64,000 bases of DNA from Chenopodium formosanum (lineage: Eukaryota; Streptophyta; Magnoliopsida; Caryophyllales; Amaranthaceae), in the NCBI GenBank assembly GCA_024500155.1, contig CM044871.1, positions 35,504,228-35,568,227 of the forward strand, in the 5' to 3' direction. Positions 1-10,408 of this stretch are shown here, piece after piece. Made by a program: the position numbers and the translations under genes. Positions within the stretch are counted from its first letter, which is position 1, and each line of letters opens with the position of its first letter. The notes beneath the pieces are model-generated. The model did no database searches, had not been told where the DNA came from, and was given only the letters and a program-made list of their open reading frames with translations.

Positions 1-3000
1 TTGAATCAAATCAAAGTCAAACACATTCAAACACTGCTTTTGGAATCAAATAAAGTCAAACGCATTCAACATATTTCATTGAATGAAATGAAAGTCAAAC
101 ACATTCAAATAAAGCTTTTTGAAACTAATGAAACTCAAACACATTAAAACAAATCTATTTGAATTGAATGAATTTAAAAAAAATTCAAACAAAGGTTTTG
201 AATCGAATGAAAGTCATATGCAATCAAACAAGCTAATTAAATCAAATGAAAAAAAACAAATTAAAACAATGCCTTTATACTCAAATGATTATCAAACACA
301 TTTAAACAAAGTTTTTTGAATCAAATGGTAGTCAAACGCATTCAAACAATTCTTTTTTAATCGAATGAAATTCATATGCATTTAAAGAACCTATTTGAAT
401 CAAATGCATACCGAACACACTCAAACAAAGGTTTTTGAATCAAATGAAAGTCAAACACAGTAAAACAAATCTTTTAAAATCGAATGAAACTCATATGCAT
501 TCAAAGAAGATAATTGAATTAAATGAAAGCTAAAAACATTTATACAAATCTTGTTGAATCAATTGAAAGTCAAACACATTCAAACAAAGAATTTTAAATC
601 AAATGAATGTCAAATGAATTCAAACAAATCTTTTTGTATAAGATGAAAGTCAAACACATTCAAAACTAAGTTTTATGAATCACATGAAAGTCTAACACAT
701 TCAAATAAAGCTTTTTGAATCGAAGGAAAGTCAAACACATTTAAACAATGCTTTTTTAATCAAAGGAAAGTCAAACACATTCAAACAAAGCTTTTTTAAA
801 CAAATTATATTACAAAACATTCAAACAAATCTTTTTGAATTGAATGAAAGTCAAACAAATTCAAACAAAAGTTTTTGAAACGAATGAAAGTCATATGCAT
901 TCAAAGAAGCTAATTGAATCAAATAAAAAAAAAACAAATTAAAACAAAGCCTTTAGACTCAAATGAATATCAAGCACATTCAAACAATACTGTTTGAATA
1001 AAATGATAGTCAAACACATTCAAACAAAGCTTTTTGAATTGAATGAAAGTCAAACACATTCAAATAAAGCTTTTTGATTTGAATGGTAGTCAAACACATT
1101 TAAAAAAGCTTTGTGAATCAAAGGAAAGTCAAACACATTCAAACAAAGCTTTTTGAACCTAATAAAAGTCAAATACATTCAAACAAAGCTTTTTGAATCG
1201 AATGAAAGTCAAACAAATTCAAACGAAGGTTTTTAAAACGAAAGAAGTCATATGCATTCAAAAAAGCTAATTGAATCAAATGAATAAAATTATCAAATTA
1301 AAACAAAGCCTTTACACTCAAATGATTATCAAACACATTCAAACAATACTTTTTGAATCAAATGATAGTCAAACACATTCAATCAAAGGTTTTTGAATCG
1401 AATGAAAGCCAAACACATTCAAACAAAGCTTTTAGAATCGAATGATAGTCAAACATATTCAAAAAATCTTTGTGAATCAAATGAAAGTCAAACACATTCA
1501 AACAAAGCTTTTGAATCTAATTAAAGTCAAATACATTCAAACAAAGCTTTTTGAATCGAGAGAAAGTCATATGCATTCAAAGAAGCTGATTGAATCGAAT
1601 AAAAGCTAAAAACATTTAAACAAATCTTTTTGAATCAATTGAAAGTCAAACACATTCAAACAAAGATTTTTGAATCATATGAAAGTCAAATGCATTCAAA
1701 CAAATCTTTTTGTATAAAATGAAAGTCAAACACATTAAAACAAAATTTTTTGAATCAAATGAAAGTCTAACGCATTCAAACTAAGCTTTTTGAATCGAAG
1801 GAAAGTGAAACACATTCAAACAAAGCTTTTTTAATGAAAGGAAAGTCAAACAAATTAAAACAAAGCTTTTTTAAACAAATTATATTAAAAACCATTCAAA
1901 CAAATCTTTTTGAATCGAATGAAAGTCAAACATATTCAAACAAAGGTTTTTGAATCGAATGAAAGCCATATGCATTCAAAGAAGCTATTGAATCAAATAA
2001 AAATAAACAAATTAAAACAAAGCTTTTTGACTCAAATGAATATCAAACACATTCAAACAATGCTTTTTGAATTAATTGACAGACAAACACATTCAAACAA
2101 AGCTTTTTGAATCGAATGATAGTCTAACACATTAAAAAAGCTTTGTAAATCAAATGAAAGTCAAACACATTCAAACAAAGCTTTTTGAATCTAATAAAAG
2201 TCAAACACATTCTAACAAAGCTTTTTAAATTGAAAGAAAGTCATATGCATTCAACAAAGCTAATTGAATCAAATGAAAGCTGAAAAACATTTAAACAAAT
2301 TTTTTTGAATCAATTGAAAGTGAAACACATTCAAACAAAGATTTTTGAACCGAATGAAAGTTAAATGCATTCAAACTAATCTTTTTGTATGAAATGAAAG
2401 TCAAACACATAAAAACAAAGTTTTTTGAATCAAATGAAAGTCAAACACATTCAAACAAAGTTTTTTTATCGAAGAAAAGTCAAACACATTCAAACAAAGC
2501 TTTCTTAATAAAAAGAAAGTCAAACACATTCAAATAAAGTTTTTTTTAATCAAATTATATTCAAACACATTAAAACCTATGTTTTTGAATCAAATTAAAG
2601 TCAAACAAATTCTAACAAAGGTTTTTTAATCGAATGAAAGTCATACGCATTTAAAGAATGTAGTTGAATCAAATGAAAAAAAAAACAAAGCCTTTTTACT
2701 CAAAAGATTATCAAACACATTCAAACAAAGCTTTTTGAATCAAATGATAGTCAAACACATTCAAACAAAGGTTTTGAATCGAATGAAACTCAAACACAAT
2801 CCAACAAAGTTTTTTGAATAAAATGATAGTCGTACACATTCAAAAAAGCTTTGTGAATCAAATGAAAGTAAAAAACATTCAAACAAAGCTTTTTGAATCT
2901 AGTGAAAGTAAAAAACAATGAAACATAGCATTTTGAATCGAATGAAAGTCATACACATTCAAAGAAGTTAATTGAATCAAATGAAAGCTTAACACATTCA

Positions 3001-4258
3001 AATAAACTTTTTTGAATCAAATGAAAGTCAACCACGTTAAGACCAAGCTTTTTGAATCGAATGAAAGTCAAATGCATTCAAACAAATCTTTTTGAATCAA
3101 ATGAAAGTCAAACACATTTAATAAAAGTTTTTTGAATTAAATGAAAGTCATACACATTCATACAAAGCTTTTTGAATCGAATAAAAGTCATATGCATAAA
3201 AAAAGCTAATTGGGTCAAATGAAAGCTAAAAACATTAAAATAAATCTGTTTGAATCAATTGAAAGTCAAACACAATAAAAAAAAATCTTTTTGAATCAAA
3301 TGAAAGTCAAACACAATCAAACAAAGCTTGTTGAATCAAATGAAACTCAAACATATTCAAACAAAGCTTTTTGAATAAAATGAAAGTCAAACACATTCAA
3401 ACAAAGCTTTATGAATCAAATGATAGTCAAACACATTCAAAGAAAGTTTTTTGAATTGAATGAAAGTGAAATGAATTCAAACAAAGATTTTTGAATCAAA
3501 TGAAAGTCAAACATATTCAAACAAAGGTTGTGAATCAAATGAAAGTCAAAAACATTAAAACAATGCTTTTTTTAATCAAATTCAAGTAAAAAACATTTAA
3601 ACAAAGCATATTTAATCAAATGAAAGTCAAACACATTCAAACAATGATTTTTAAATCAAATGAAAGTTAAACACATTCAGACAAAGTTTTTTGTATGAAA
3701 TGATAGGGAAAAACATTCAAATGAAGCTTTTAGAATCGAATGAAATTCATACGCATTCAAAGAATCTGATTGAATCAAATGAAAAAAAAATTGAAACAAA
3801 GCCTTTCAACTAAAATGGTTATCAAACACATTCAAACAATGTTTTTTGAATCAAATGATAGTCAAACACATTCAAAAAAAGCTTTTTGAATCGAATGAAA
3901 GTCAAACACATTAAAACAAATCTTTTTGAATAAAATGATAGTCGAACATATTAAAAAAAACCTTGGTGAATCAAATGAATGTCAAATACATTCAAATTAA
4001 GCTTTTTTAATCTAATGAAAGTCAAAGACATTCAAACAAAGCTTTTTGAATCGAATGAATGTCATATGCATTCAAAGAAGTTAATTGAATCAAATGAAAG
4101 TTGAACACATTCAAATAAAAAATTTTAAATCAAATGAAAGTCGATGACATTAAAACAAAATTTTTTGAATCGAATGAAAACAAATGCATTCAAACAAAAG
4201 CTTTTTGAATAAAATGAAAGTCAAACACATTCAAACAAAGTTTTTTGAATAAAATGAA
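1..4258. repeat. 41-bp satellite array, segment 1
   Basis: Tandem array with a monomer of about 41 bp whose recognisable blocks are TTCAAACAAAGCTTTTT, GAATCAAATGAAAG and TCAAACACAT. Monomers diverge strongly from each other by substitutions and small indels. Variant blocks (GTCATATGCATTCAAAGAAGCTAATTG followed by an A-run, given here only in outline; TTGTATAAAATGAAAG) recur at long intervals, which shows a higher-order repeat. Short ORFs inside (for example near 119 and 1910) only translate the repeat and are not genes. Confidence 0.97.
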
Positions 4259-4266
4259 AGTTATAC

Positions 4267-4926
4267 TAGGGCTGTACACAGTTTGGTCTGGACCATAACC
4301 AAACCAGACCAAACTCTATTTTAGCGGTTTGGTTTGGTTTATGGTTTATAAAATTACGGTTTGGTCTCGATTTTTTTGTAAATATGGTTTATGGTTTGGT
4401 TTGGTTTTGCAAAAATTATAAACCAAACCAAACCAAACTGTAAACCAATAAACCATATTTTAATATTATATAATTTTTCAATAATTTTTTTTTATATTAT
4501 ATAAAAAAATTAAAGAATAAATATAAAACCAAGAAAAATAGATAAAAACTATACCGTCAATACTCTATAATTAATGACTATAATGTAGTACTCATATGAA
4601 TATCTTTTATTGTTATGTATTTTTGTAATTATGTGTTAGCACTTGATATTTTTATTATAACTTTGTAGTACAATATAATCCGTTAGGGCTACTTATTTTA
4701 ACATTATTATAAATTAGTGAAGAATTATATGACAATTTTTGGAAAAAATCTCATCCAAAACCGCAAATCAAACCACATCAAACCGTATTATTACGGTTTG
4801 GTTTGGTTTGGTTTGGTTTCAATACTAATATGGTTTGGTTTTGTTTGAAAATTTTACCAAACCGTATTTTGCGGTATGGTTTGGTTTGGACTCTAACTGC
4901 ACCAAATCAAACCATGTTCACCCCTA
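4267..4926. mobile_element. hAT-like MITE inserted in the satellite
   Basis: A 660-bp insertion interrupts the satellite. Its ends are imperfect inverted repeats: TAGGGCTGTACACAGTTTGG on the left, and TAGGGGTGAACATGGTTTGA read inward from the right. Both match the TAGGGGTG-type termini common in plant hAT elements. The interior is rich in AAACCAAACC/GGTTTGGTTT and encodes nothing. The flanks AGTTATAC (4259-4266) and CGTCATAT (4927-4934) look like a decayed 8-bp target duplication. The paralogous higher-order copy near 26780 lacks the insert, so it is an independent empty site. Confidence 0.8.
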
Positions 4927-5055
4927 CGTCATATACATTCAAACAAAGCTTTTTGAATCGAATGAAAGTCATTTGCATACAAAAAAGCTAATTGAATCAA
5001 GTGAAAGCTAAACACAATAAAACAAATCTTTTTGAATCAATTGAACGTCAAACAC
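4927..5055. repeat. 41-bp satellite, segment between MITE and solo LTR
   Basis: Three diverged 41-bp monomers continue the array. The sequence aligns with the copy around 26800-26900 in the next segment, including the unusual blocks GTCATTTGCATACAAA and AATCAATTGAACGTC. Confidence 0.9.
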
Positions 5056-5659
5056 TGGTCAGGATTAGATAGGTCGTTGGGACTACTAACCCAAACCAAA
5101 TTAGAAATCTATAATACCTAAACTTACACTAAACTAGTTAGTGGCAAGTAAAGGGTCGAACCCAAAAGGACTAAGTGTATCAATTTGTGCTAATTAGACT
5201 ACTAGGAAAGCTTATGAGATAGAAAGAGATTCAACTAAACACAACTAAGAACAAATAACTAAAACTAGGGAAAGTGGAATCCAATTACATCAATACATTA
5301 AAAAACATCATACAATTAGATGAAAATGACCTTGATTAGTAAGGTAAAATAAGAATAAAAACAAGAATTAAACAAATAAACTAATTAATCTACTCAAATC
5401 AATAAACAAAAAGCAAAAACTAAGAATTAAGCAAGAAATAAAGATGAGAGAAAGTTAGAAAATGCTCATTGAATAGATGAGAAGAAGTTCCACAAAGTTG
5501 CTTCTTCAACCTCTCAAAAACTCCATGGAAATCCAAGCTTTCTCTCTCTACACTACTCCTAAACTAACCCTAAGAGAGAGAAAACATAGGCTAAACTAAT
5601 CTAATTTATCTAAAACTAAAATGTTGATTGAAAATCCTTAGAAAATAACCCAAAGAGGG

Positions 5660-5667
5660 TATTTATA
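5660..5667 (-). promoter_or_regulatory. TATA box of the family A LTR
   Basis: Reads TATAAATA on the minus strand, followed by ACCCTCTTTGGG as in the other copy (60304-60311). It is the likely core promoter of the LTR; no transcript data are available. Confidence 0.55.
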
Positions 5668-6008
5668 ATACAAGCTAAAATAATATAAAAGAAATTAAAA
5701 AGAAATAAAACTAAACTAAAACAATTAAAATAACTAAACTAAAAACCAAAAAAAAAACTAAACTAAAAATAAAATAAAAAAAAAAGAAAATGAAAAGGAA
5801 AAGAAAAACCCCAAAACCCACTAAATTCCCCCGAAAACCCACGAAAAAATAATCAGACTCCTTTCTCCTTCCCTTTCGAATATGGCTACTCACATTCTCC
5901 ATCATCAACAGCAAACAATCATCACCGTTCATCGAAAATCATCATCAGGCATCATTACATCGCAGCCGTTCGATTTTCATTAAAGGTCACGCACGAAGCT
6001 CGTGAAAT

Positions 6009-6085
6009 GGTTCGGTCGAACCATGGGTTGGTGTGGCCGAACTACGGGGTTGGTTCGGTCGAACCATGGGTGTGTTCGACCACAC
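6009..6085. repeat. Phased GGTTCG..CGAACC palindrome array in LTR
   Basis: Four related sites start at 6009, 6030, 6052 and 6072 (20-22 bp apart). Two are near-perfect palindromes, GGTTCGGTCGAACC at 6009-6022 and 6052-6065; the others are degenerate (GTGGCCGAAC, GTTCGACC). On the LTR's own strand the array lies about 340 bp upstream of the TATA box. The plus-strand copy at 59911-59986 has the same arrangement. Confidence 0.6.
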
Positions 6086-6884
6086 CTCTTCAAATTACAA
6101 AACCTCAAAAGTTTCTGACTTGAACTTCGACCAAACTCCTTTGGTTTGCTCGAACTTGATTGATTTTCATTTGCTCTGAATTGCGGATGTTGCTTGAGCG
6201 ATTTGGATTTGTAATTGGTGGCCGATTGTGGGTGAAGGGCTGGTGGTTGTCGAATTGATGCGGTGGTTGATTGTGGGTGAAGGAGGCTGCGGTTTATGGG
6301 AGCAGGGGATTGGCAGGTGATGTTGGTTGCCGTTTTGTGTGGTGAAGGTGGTGGAACAGGGGAGAGTTGCGTGGTTGTGGAGGCTATTGGTGGTGATTTT
6401 GGTTGCAAAATGGGAGGTGAGGCTGGGTTGGTTTGAGAGAGCAGAGGGTTGGTTGTTGTTGGAGGTTCAGCGCGGTGTGGAATGGTGGTTAATTGGTTGT
6501 TGTGGGTAATTGATTGGGTTTCTGGTGGTGTGAGGATGCGGTAATTTGCGCGTGAGTGGTGTGACGGTGGAACAGGGGGTGTGAAATGGTGGTTAATTGG
6601 TTGTTGGGGTTTGTGTGAGGAAGCAAGGGAAGGTGATTGGAGGTGGTGTGTTTAATGTTGTTGCAGTTGGTGAATTGGGGGAAAGTAGTGGTGCAGCTGG
6701 TGGTTTGGGTGGCTGAAGGTGATGTGCGGCTATTGTGGTTGATTCTGGTGGAGGTTGTAGGTGGAGCTGGTGGTTGGTGAGTGGTGATTTTGGTGGTAGG
6801 TTGCTGCCAGGGGAGTTGGTTGATGTGAGGGATGCTTGGAGCATGTTGTTTGACTCAATTCTCGGACCTTGAACCCGATCGACC

Positions 6885-7202
6885 AAACTCTTCAACAAAC
6901 TACCAAACTCTTCAGTCGGCTTTCCTCAGGAATGGCAAGCGTTTCAACAAACGTCACTCGGTGGATTCCTTTAAGCATAGGAAGCTGCCTAATTCGTTCG
7001 TCACTGATACACTGGTGCCAGATACGTATTCTATCCTTTTACTCTTTTATCTGTAGAATTAACATTTTTCTGCAGGTATCGGTGTATACAGAATGATTTA
7101 GGATCGCAGAACGTCTTAAATCATTCTCCGTCCCTATCAACTACTTTGACTATCATTTTTCGAAACTGATGTTTCTACAAACTCAGTCAAAGTGGGGGCT
7201 TC
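6885..7202 (+). mobile_element. 3' stub of a second Tat element copy
   Basis: Matches about 21730-22029, the 3' non-coding end of the full Tat element. It includes one unit of the CGGCTTTCCTCAGG repeat, the segment ending AACTCAGTCAAAGTGGGGGC (polypurine tract) and the LTR boundary. The LTR at 7203 is therefore at once the 3' LTR of this lost copy and the 5' LTR of the downstream copy. The upstream edge is a ragged junction with the solo LTR, with no target duplication. The short ORFs at 6832-7096 are not genes. Confidence 0.8.
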
Positions 7203-7610
7203 AGTAGACACCTAAAAATGTCTCCCCAAAACCAAACCCGATGATGAACAACCTTTCACCGCCACTATTGGTCGGGTTTAGTATTTAATCCCGAGAGTGC
7301 TTAAAAAATCGTATTTAATTAAATTCATATTTTGGATCAGTCCATGGATTGGTCTTGATGTTTGGTAAAAGCATAGTTTTAATTTCAGCCCAAACTTATT
7401 ATTTAATTTTAGCCCAAACCTTTTTTTATTTTTTTATTTTATTATTTATTTTTGGCCCAAACCTTTTATTTATTTCTATTTGATTATTTTCTTATTTTAG
7501 CCCAAATAATAATAAGTCAGAAAAGGCCCGAAATTATCAATCGGCATTTAAAATGCCGAATGAAATTAGGTTTAAAAATGTATTTAGACGGAAAAGTGGG
7601 ATGGAAATTC

Positions 7611-7682
7611 CCGCGCCACGGTAGACAACCACCGTGTCACGGGAATCCTTCCCGTCTGACGGTTGGATTTATAGTGACACGG
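7611..7682. promoter_or_regulatory. Palindrome array U3-1, 4 units, 20-bp period
   Basis: Near-palindromes with core CCGTGTCACGG start at 7611 (CCGCGCCACGG), 7632 (CCGTGTCACGG), 7652 (CCGTCTGACGG) and 7672 (degenerate, GTGACACGG). Spacing is 21, 20 and 20 bp with unrelated spacers. Position in U3 upstream of the TATA box suggests regulatory sites; this is inference. Confidence 0.7.
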
Positions 7683-7746
7683 GACATTCCATGTCTTTTC
7701 CGCGTAAACCCTTAACGCGTTTTCTTTCTCGTTTTCTGAAAATTTC

Positions 7747-7838
7747 CCGCGTCACACTAAAGATGTACTGTGTCACGGGAAAGTTAGCCGTCTCACGGTG
7801 GGACTTCCCGTGTCACGGTACAGTTTGCCGTATCGTGA
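7747..7838. promoter_or_regulatory. Palindrome array U3-2, 5 units, 20-bp period
   Basis: Units start at 7747, 7768, 7788, 7808 and 7828 (CCGCGTCACAC, CTGTGTCACGG, CCGTCTCACGG, CCGTGTCACGG, CCGTATCGTGA). The last unit ends 62 bp before the TATA box. The phase is kept although two units have lost half of the palindrome. Confidence 0.7.
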
Positions 7839-7899
7839 GATACTTTTTTAGGGTTTTTAACATTTTAGGGTTCCGTGTGCTCCCTCTGCACATTTTCCC

Positions 7900-7907
7900 T
7901 ATAAATA
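7900..7907 (+). promoter_or_regulatory. TATA box of Tat 5' LTR
   Basis: TATAAATA followed by a C-rich stretch, conserved at 22726-22733 in the 3' LTR. Transcription would start about 30 bp downstream, defining the U3/R border near 7930. Confidence 0.7.
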
Positions 7908-8904
7908 CCCCCTCATTTCTGATGTACGGGGCATCAATTAATTCTCTCGAATTTATTTTTTCTCTCTTCTATGCTTTAGCCTCAACACTAGACTACCCTT
8001 TTCACTTCAAAATTCCTTCTTCAAGTGCTCAAAGGAGTTCATACTTTACTCGTGGTTCTGGCCTTAAGCGAAGGCGTGAAAGGTAGATCTGTTTTAGGGT
8101 TTGGCCCCAAATCAACTCTACTTGATTTAATTTAATTTAATTATTGTTTTTTTATTTCCTTAAAGTTACTAACTCGTTTATTATTTTGTAGTTGCAAAGA
8201 AACAGAATCAAAGTAAGAATCATGTTCCTTTTATTTGTATTATTTTTCTAACGATTTTATGTTGTTGGAATTGTGATTAAATTGCTTCCAATATTAATGT
8301 TTGTTCTATTATATTTATTGATCACTATATTGCATGTTAAAGGGAATATGTAATTGAAAATCACGCCTAATAAGATAATTTGGACAACCGATTTAGGATC
8401 CTTTTTAATCTTGTTAATTAATTCAAGTGATCACCAATATTTTAGAATTATGTGTACATTAATATTCAACCAATTTAGTTAAATAATAGTTTGGAGCAAA
8501 TTAAATATTTTGTTTGTATGCCTTTGAGATCACAGGAATGCTTTTCAATATAAGAATCGAGTAGAGGCCAATACGGGCGAATATGACTCCATGACTCACT
8601 TCGTACCATCATCCCCGATCCTCCTTTCGTGGTTCCGAACCATATGGAGTTAGTAATCTCATGGATTATGAATGGGGTGTAACCTTCACGGGTCGATTGT
8701 TGTTGCCTTCGTTGTCCCTTATCGTGGTTGCCTTTTATGATCAGTAAACGGTTTACAAGTTCCTTAAAAACTTGTTGGCGGCTCCCTACTTTCCTTGTTC
8801 CTAATCGTGTCCCTAATCGTATGTCAATTCCCACTTCCTATGAGTACCAAGCATATTCACCACATGCTTTTAACGTAAGCGCACTTCAAGCGACGCCTAC
8901 AATT

Positions 8905-8922
8905 TGGCGACTCCACTAGGGA
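8905..8922 (+). other. Primer binding site (Tat)
   Basis: TGGCGACTCCACTAGGGA begins three bases after the LTR end. It resembles the TGGCGACTC-type sites reported for Ogre/Tat elements and attributed to tRNA-Arg. The tRNA assignment is from memory of the family, not checked here. Confidence 0.75.
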
Positions 8923-9139
8923 GGATTCTTAATTATTTATCGATTTGAGTGATCGGTATTTAATTAAATGAGTGGATGAGACTTGAAAGATTCTTGAAAA
9001 AAATATTCCTGTGATTAATTTAGACTTTTTACATCTGCATAGACGTTTTAACGTCGCATTCACGACTGTCTTGTAGAAAAAATTGGATAACTTGGTTGCG
9101 CGCGAAGGAAAACAGGGCACCAGTCAGATCTTCTGACTG

Positions 9140-9230
9140 CCGTGCCACAGCAAAATCTGCCGTGTCACGGTGCAGTGCACCGTCTGACGGTGCACAGTAC
9201 CATGACACGGGAATTTTTGCCGTGTCACGG
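9140..9230. repeat. Palindrome array leader-1, 5 units, exact 20-bp period
   Basis: Units start at 9140, 9160, 9180, 9200 and 9220: CCGTGCCACAG, CCGTGTCACGG, CCGTCTGACGG, CCATGACACGG, CCGTGTCACGG. The spacers are 9 bp and unrelated. Confidence 0.85.
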
Positions 9231-9750
9231 CAGTCCTAAAATCAGTCCGGTGGCTTATTTTCTTTCCTCATAGTCGACTTCCTTCGATTTTTCTGAAAAA
9301 ACGTATGTGTTCTACATGTGTCTTAGCCCCGGGGGATTTAAGCTCTATCGACCCAAAAACGCTCATGGCAAAAAGGGTTCATCCGAGTTATTAAATCCAC
9401 CCAAACCATGGAGTCGAGTTCGATTTCATCACGAACTCGCGGAGCCGCCCGTTGGCATACACCCTCAAGGGAGGCTGCCTTGCTAACGCGTCCAAACTCT
9501 TAACCATGGTACCCTTTTTGACACCCAAAGCTTGACCAATAGTTGAACATAGATCTTGACTCTAGGTTGCGAACTTTTTTTTTTACATCATCGTGCCTAA
9601 ATGATGTGTGGTTTTTTGGTTCTATCCTTCATGTGTTTACTCTTTTGTTTAACCCATGACCGAGGGTTTTTATTCTCATATAGTAATTAATACGGACCTA
9701 AAATCGGTTAAAATCTGGAAAAATCACAAAAACTGACCTAGAACTGCGCA

Positions 9751-9861
9751 CCGTGTCACGACAGGTTCTGCCGCGCCACGGTGACCAGTACTGTGACACA
9801 GGGCTCTATACTGTCTGACAATAGACTGCACCGTGTCACGATAGTTTGCACCGTGACACGG
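9751..9861. repeat. Palindrome array leader-2, 6 units, exact 20-bp period
   Basis: Units start at 9751, 9771, 9791, 9811, 9831 and 9851, with no deviation from 20 bp: CCGTGTCACGA, CCGCGCCACGG, CTGTGACACAG, CTGTCTGACAA, CCGTGTCACGA, CCGTGACACGG. The core is degenerate in two units but the register is not. Confidence 0.87.
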
Positions 9862-10408
9862 TGCCCAGGAAAGGTGTCCTGTCAGTCTTTTTTCGATTTT
9901 TGTGCGTACATATGTGAATGCTGTGTCCAGTTTGGTGTCATGTCTAGCTATACGGTCAAAACACGCGTCTATAACCTCACTTAATCACTCACATAACGTG
10001 TTCACACACTTTTTTCTTTAAGTTGTGCACTACTTTTTTACCGTATTTTAGGGAGGTCTTGTTTTTGTGTCCTTTTTTTTCGGAGTAAGTCGGATGGTAT
10101 TCTCCCATATTTTCTTTTTAAAAATAATAATAATAATAATAAACAAGTAGAGTTTCAAAATTATAGATATTTAATAAAAGAAAAAAAAATTTCTTTTTTC
10201 CATTTTTTTCTTTTTAATCCGAATGGGTTAAGGTGAAGTTTGGTCATTAAAGGTGTGTTTGTTTCGGTGTCACAGCACTTGGTCAAGAAGTAGGGGTAGA
10301 TTGTTACGGTTCGAGTCCATACCTTAACAACCTCTTATACCAAAGAGGCGTACAAGGAAACCACCTCTATCATCTCCACAAGATCCATCTCCAGTCTACT
10401 TTCAACCA

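Larger units (their letters stand above)
5056..6884 (-). mobile_element. Family A solo LTR, 3' part (Athila-like), interrupted
   Basis: On the minus strand this is the 3' part of an LTR closely related to the plus-strand copy at 58756-61235. Shared landmarks are the end segment with TTTAGTGTAAGTTTAGGTATTATAA and its GGTTAGTAGTCCCAACGACC neighbour, the growth-like leader with GAGAGAGAAAGC, a TATA box and a proline/threonine-codon-rich CCACCA stretch. It starts TGGTC after the flank AACAC. It is cut at about 6884 where Tat-element sequence begins; the remaining 5' part is at 23727-24022. No PBS or interior follows on either side, so it was a solo LTR. The minus-strand ORFs in it have no recognisable domains. 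Confidence 0.85.
7203..8901 (+). repeat. Tat 5' LTR
   Basis: 1699 bp, nearly collinear with 22030-23726. The start reads AGTAGACACC where the other LTR has TGTAGACACC, so the terminal T is mutated; the end is CTACA just before the PBS. The U3 carries two palindrome arrays and a TATA box. A 119-codon antisense frame at 8475-8834 is open in both LTRs, but the differences between the copies look unconstrained and I do not call it a gene. Confidence 0.92.
8923..10408 (+). other. Tat 5' leader, non-coding
   Basis: About 1.5 kb between the PBS and gag without a convincing ORF. It holds two palindrome arrays (9140-9230 and 9751-9861), a GC-richer central stretch (9320-9540) and an AT-rich microsatellite-like AATAAT run near 10125-10140. 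A frame open into gag is visible from about 10320 (proline-rich), so gag may begin earlier than the ATG at 10409. Confidence 0.7.

Noticed and set aside
1..4258. CRISPR-like regularity of the 41-bp units
   Set aside because: Units are contiguous without unique spacers, highly variable, and extend over tens of kb in a plant genome. This is satellite DNA.
5980..6898. Proline/serine-rich ORFs on the minus strand of the solo LTR
   Set aside because: Low-complexity translation of the CCACCA-rich LTR segment; counterparts at 59065-59551 are in different frames.
8475..8834. 119-codon antisense ORF open in both Tat LTRs (second copy 23300-23659)
   Set aside because: The differences between the copies change amino acids freely, no domain is recognisable, and two LTRs of common origin are not independent evidence.
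9140..9230. CRISPR-like repeat-spacer pattern of the palindrome arrays
   Set aside because: An 11-bp core with 9-bp spacers is far too short, there are no cas genes, and the arrays are dispersed in a retrotransposon.
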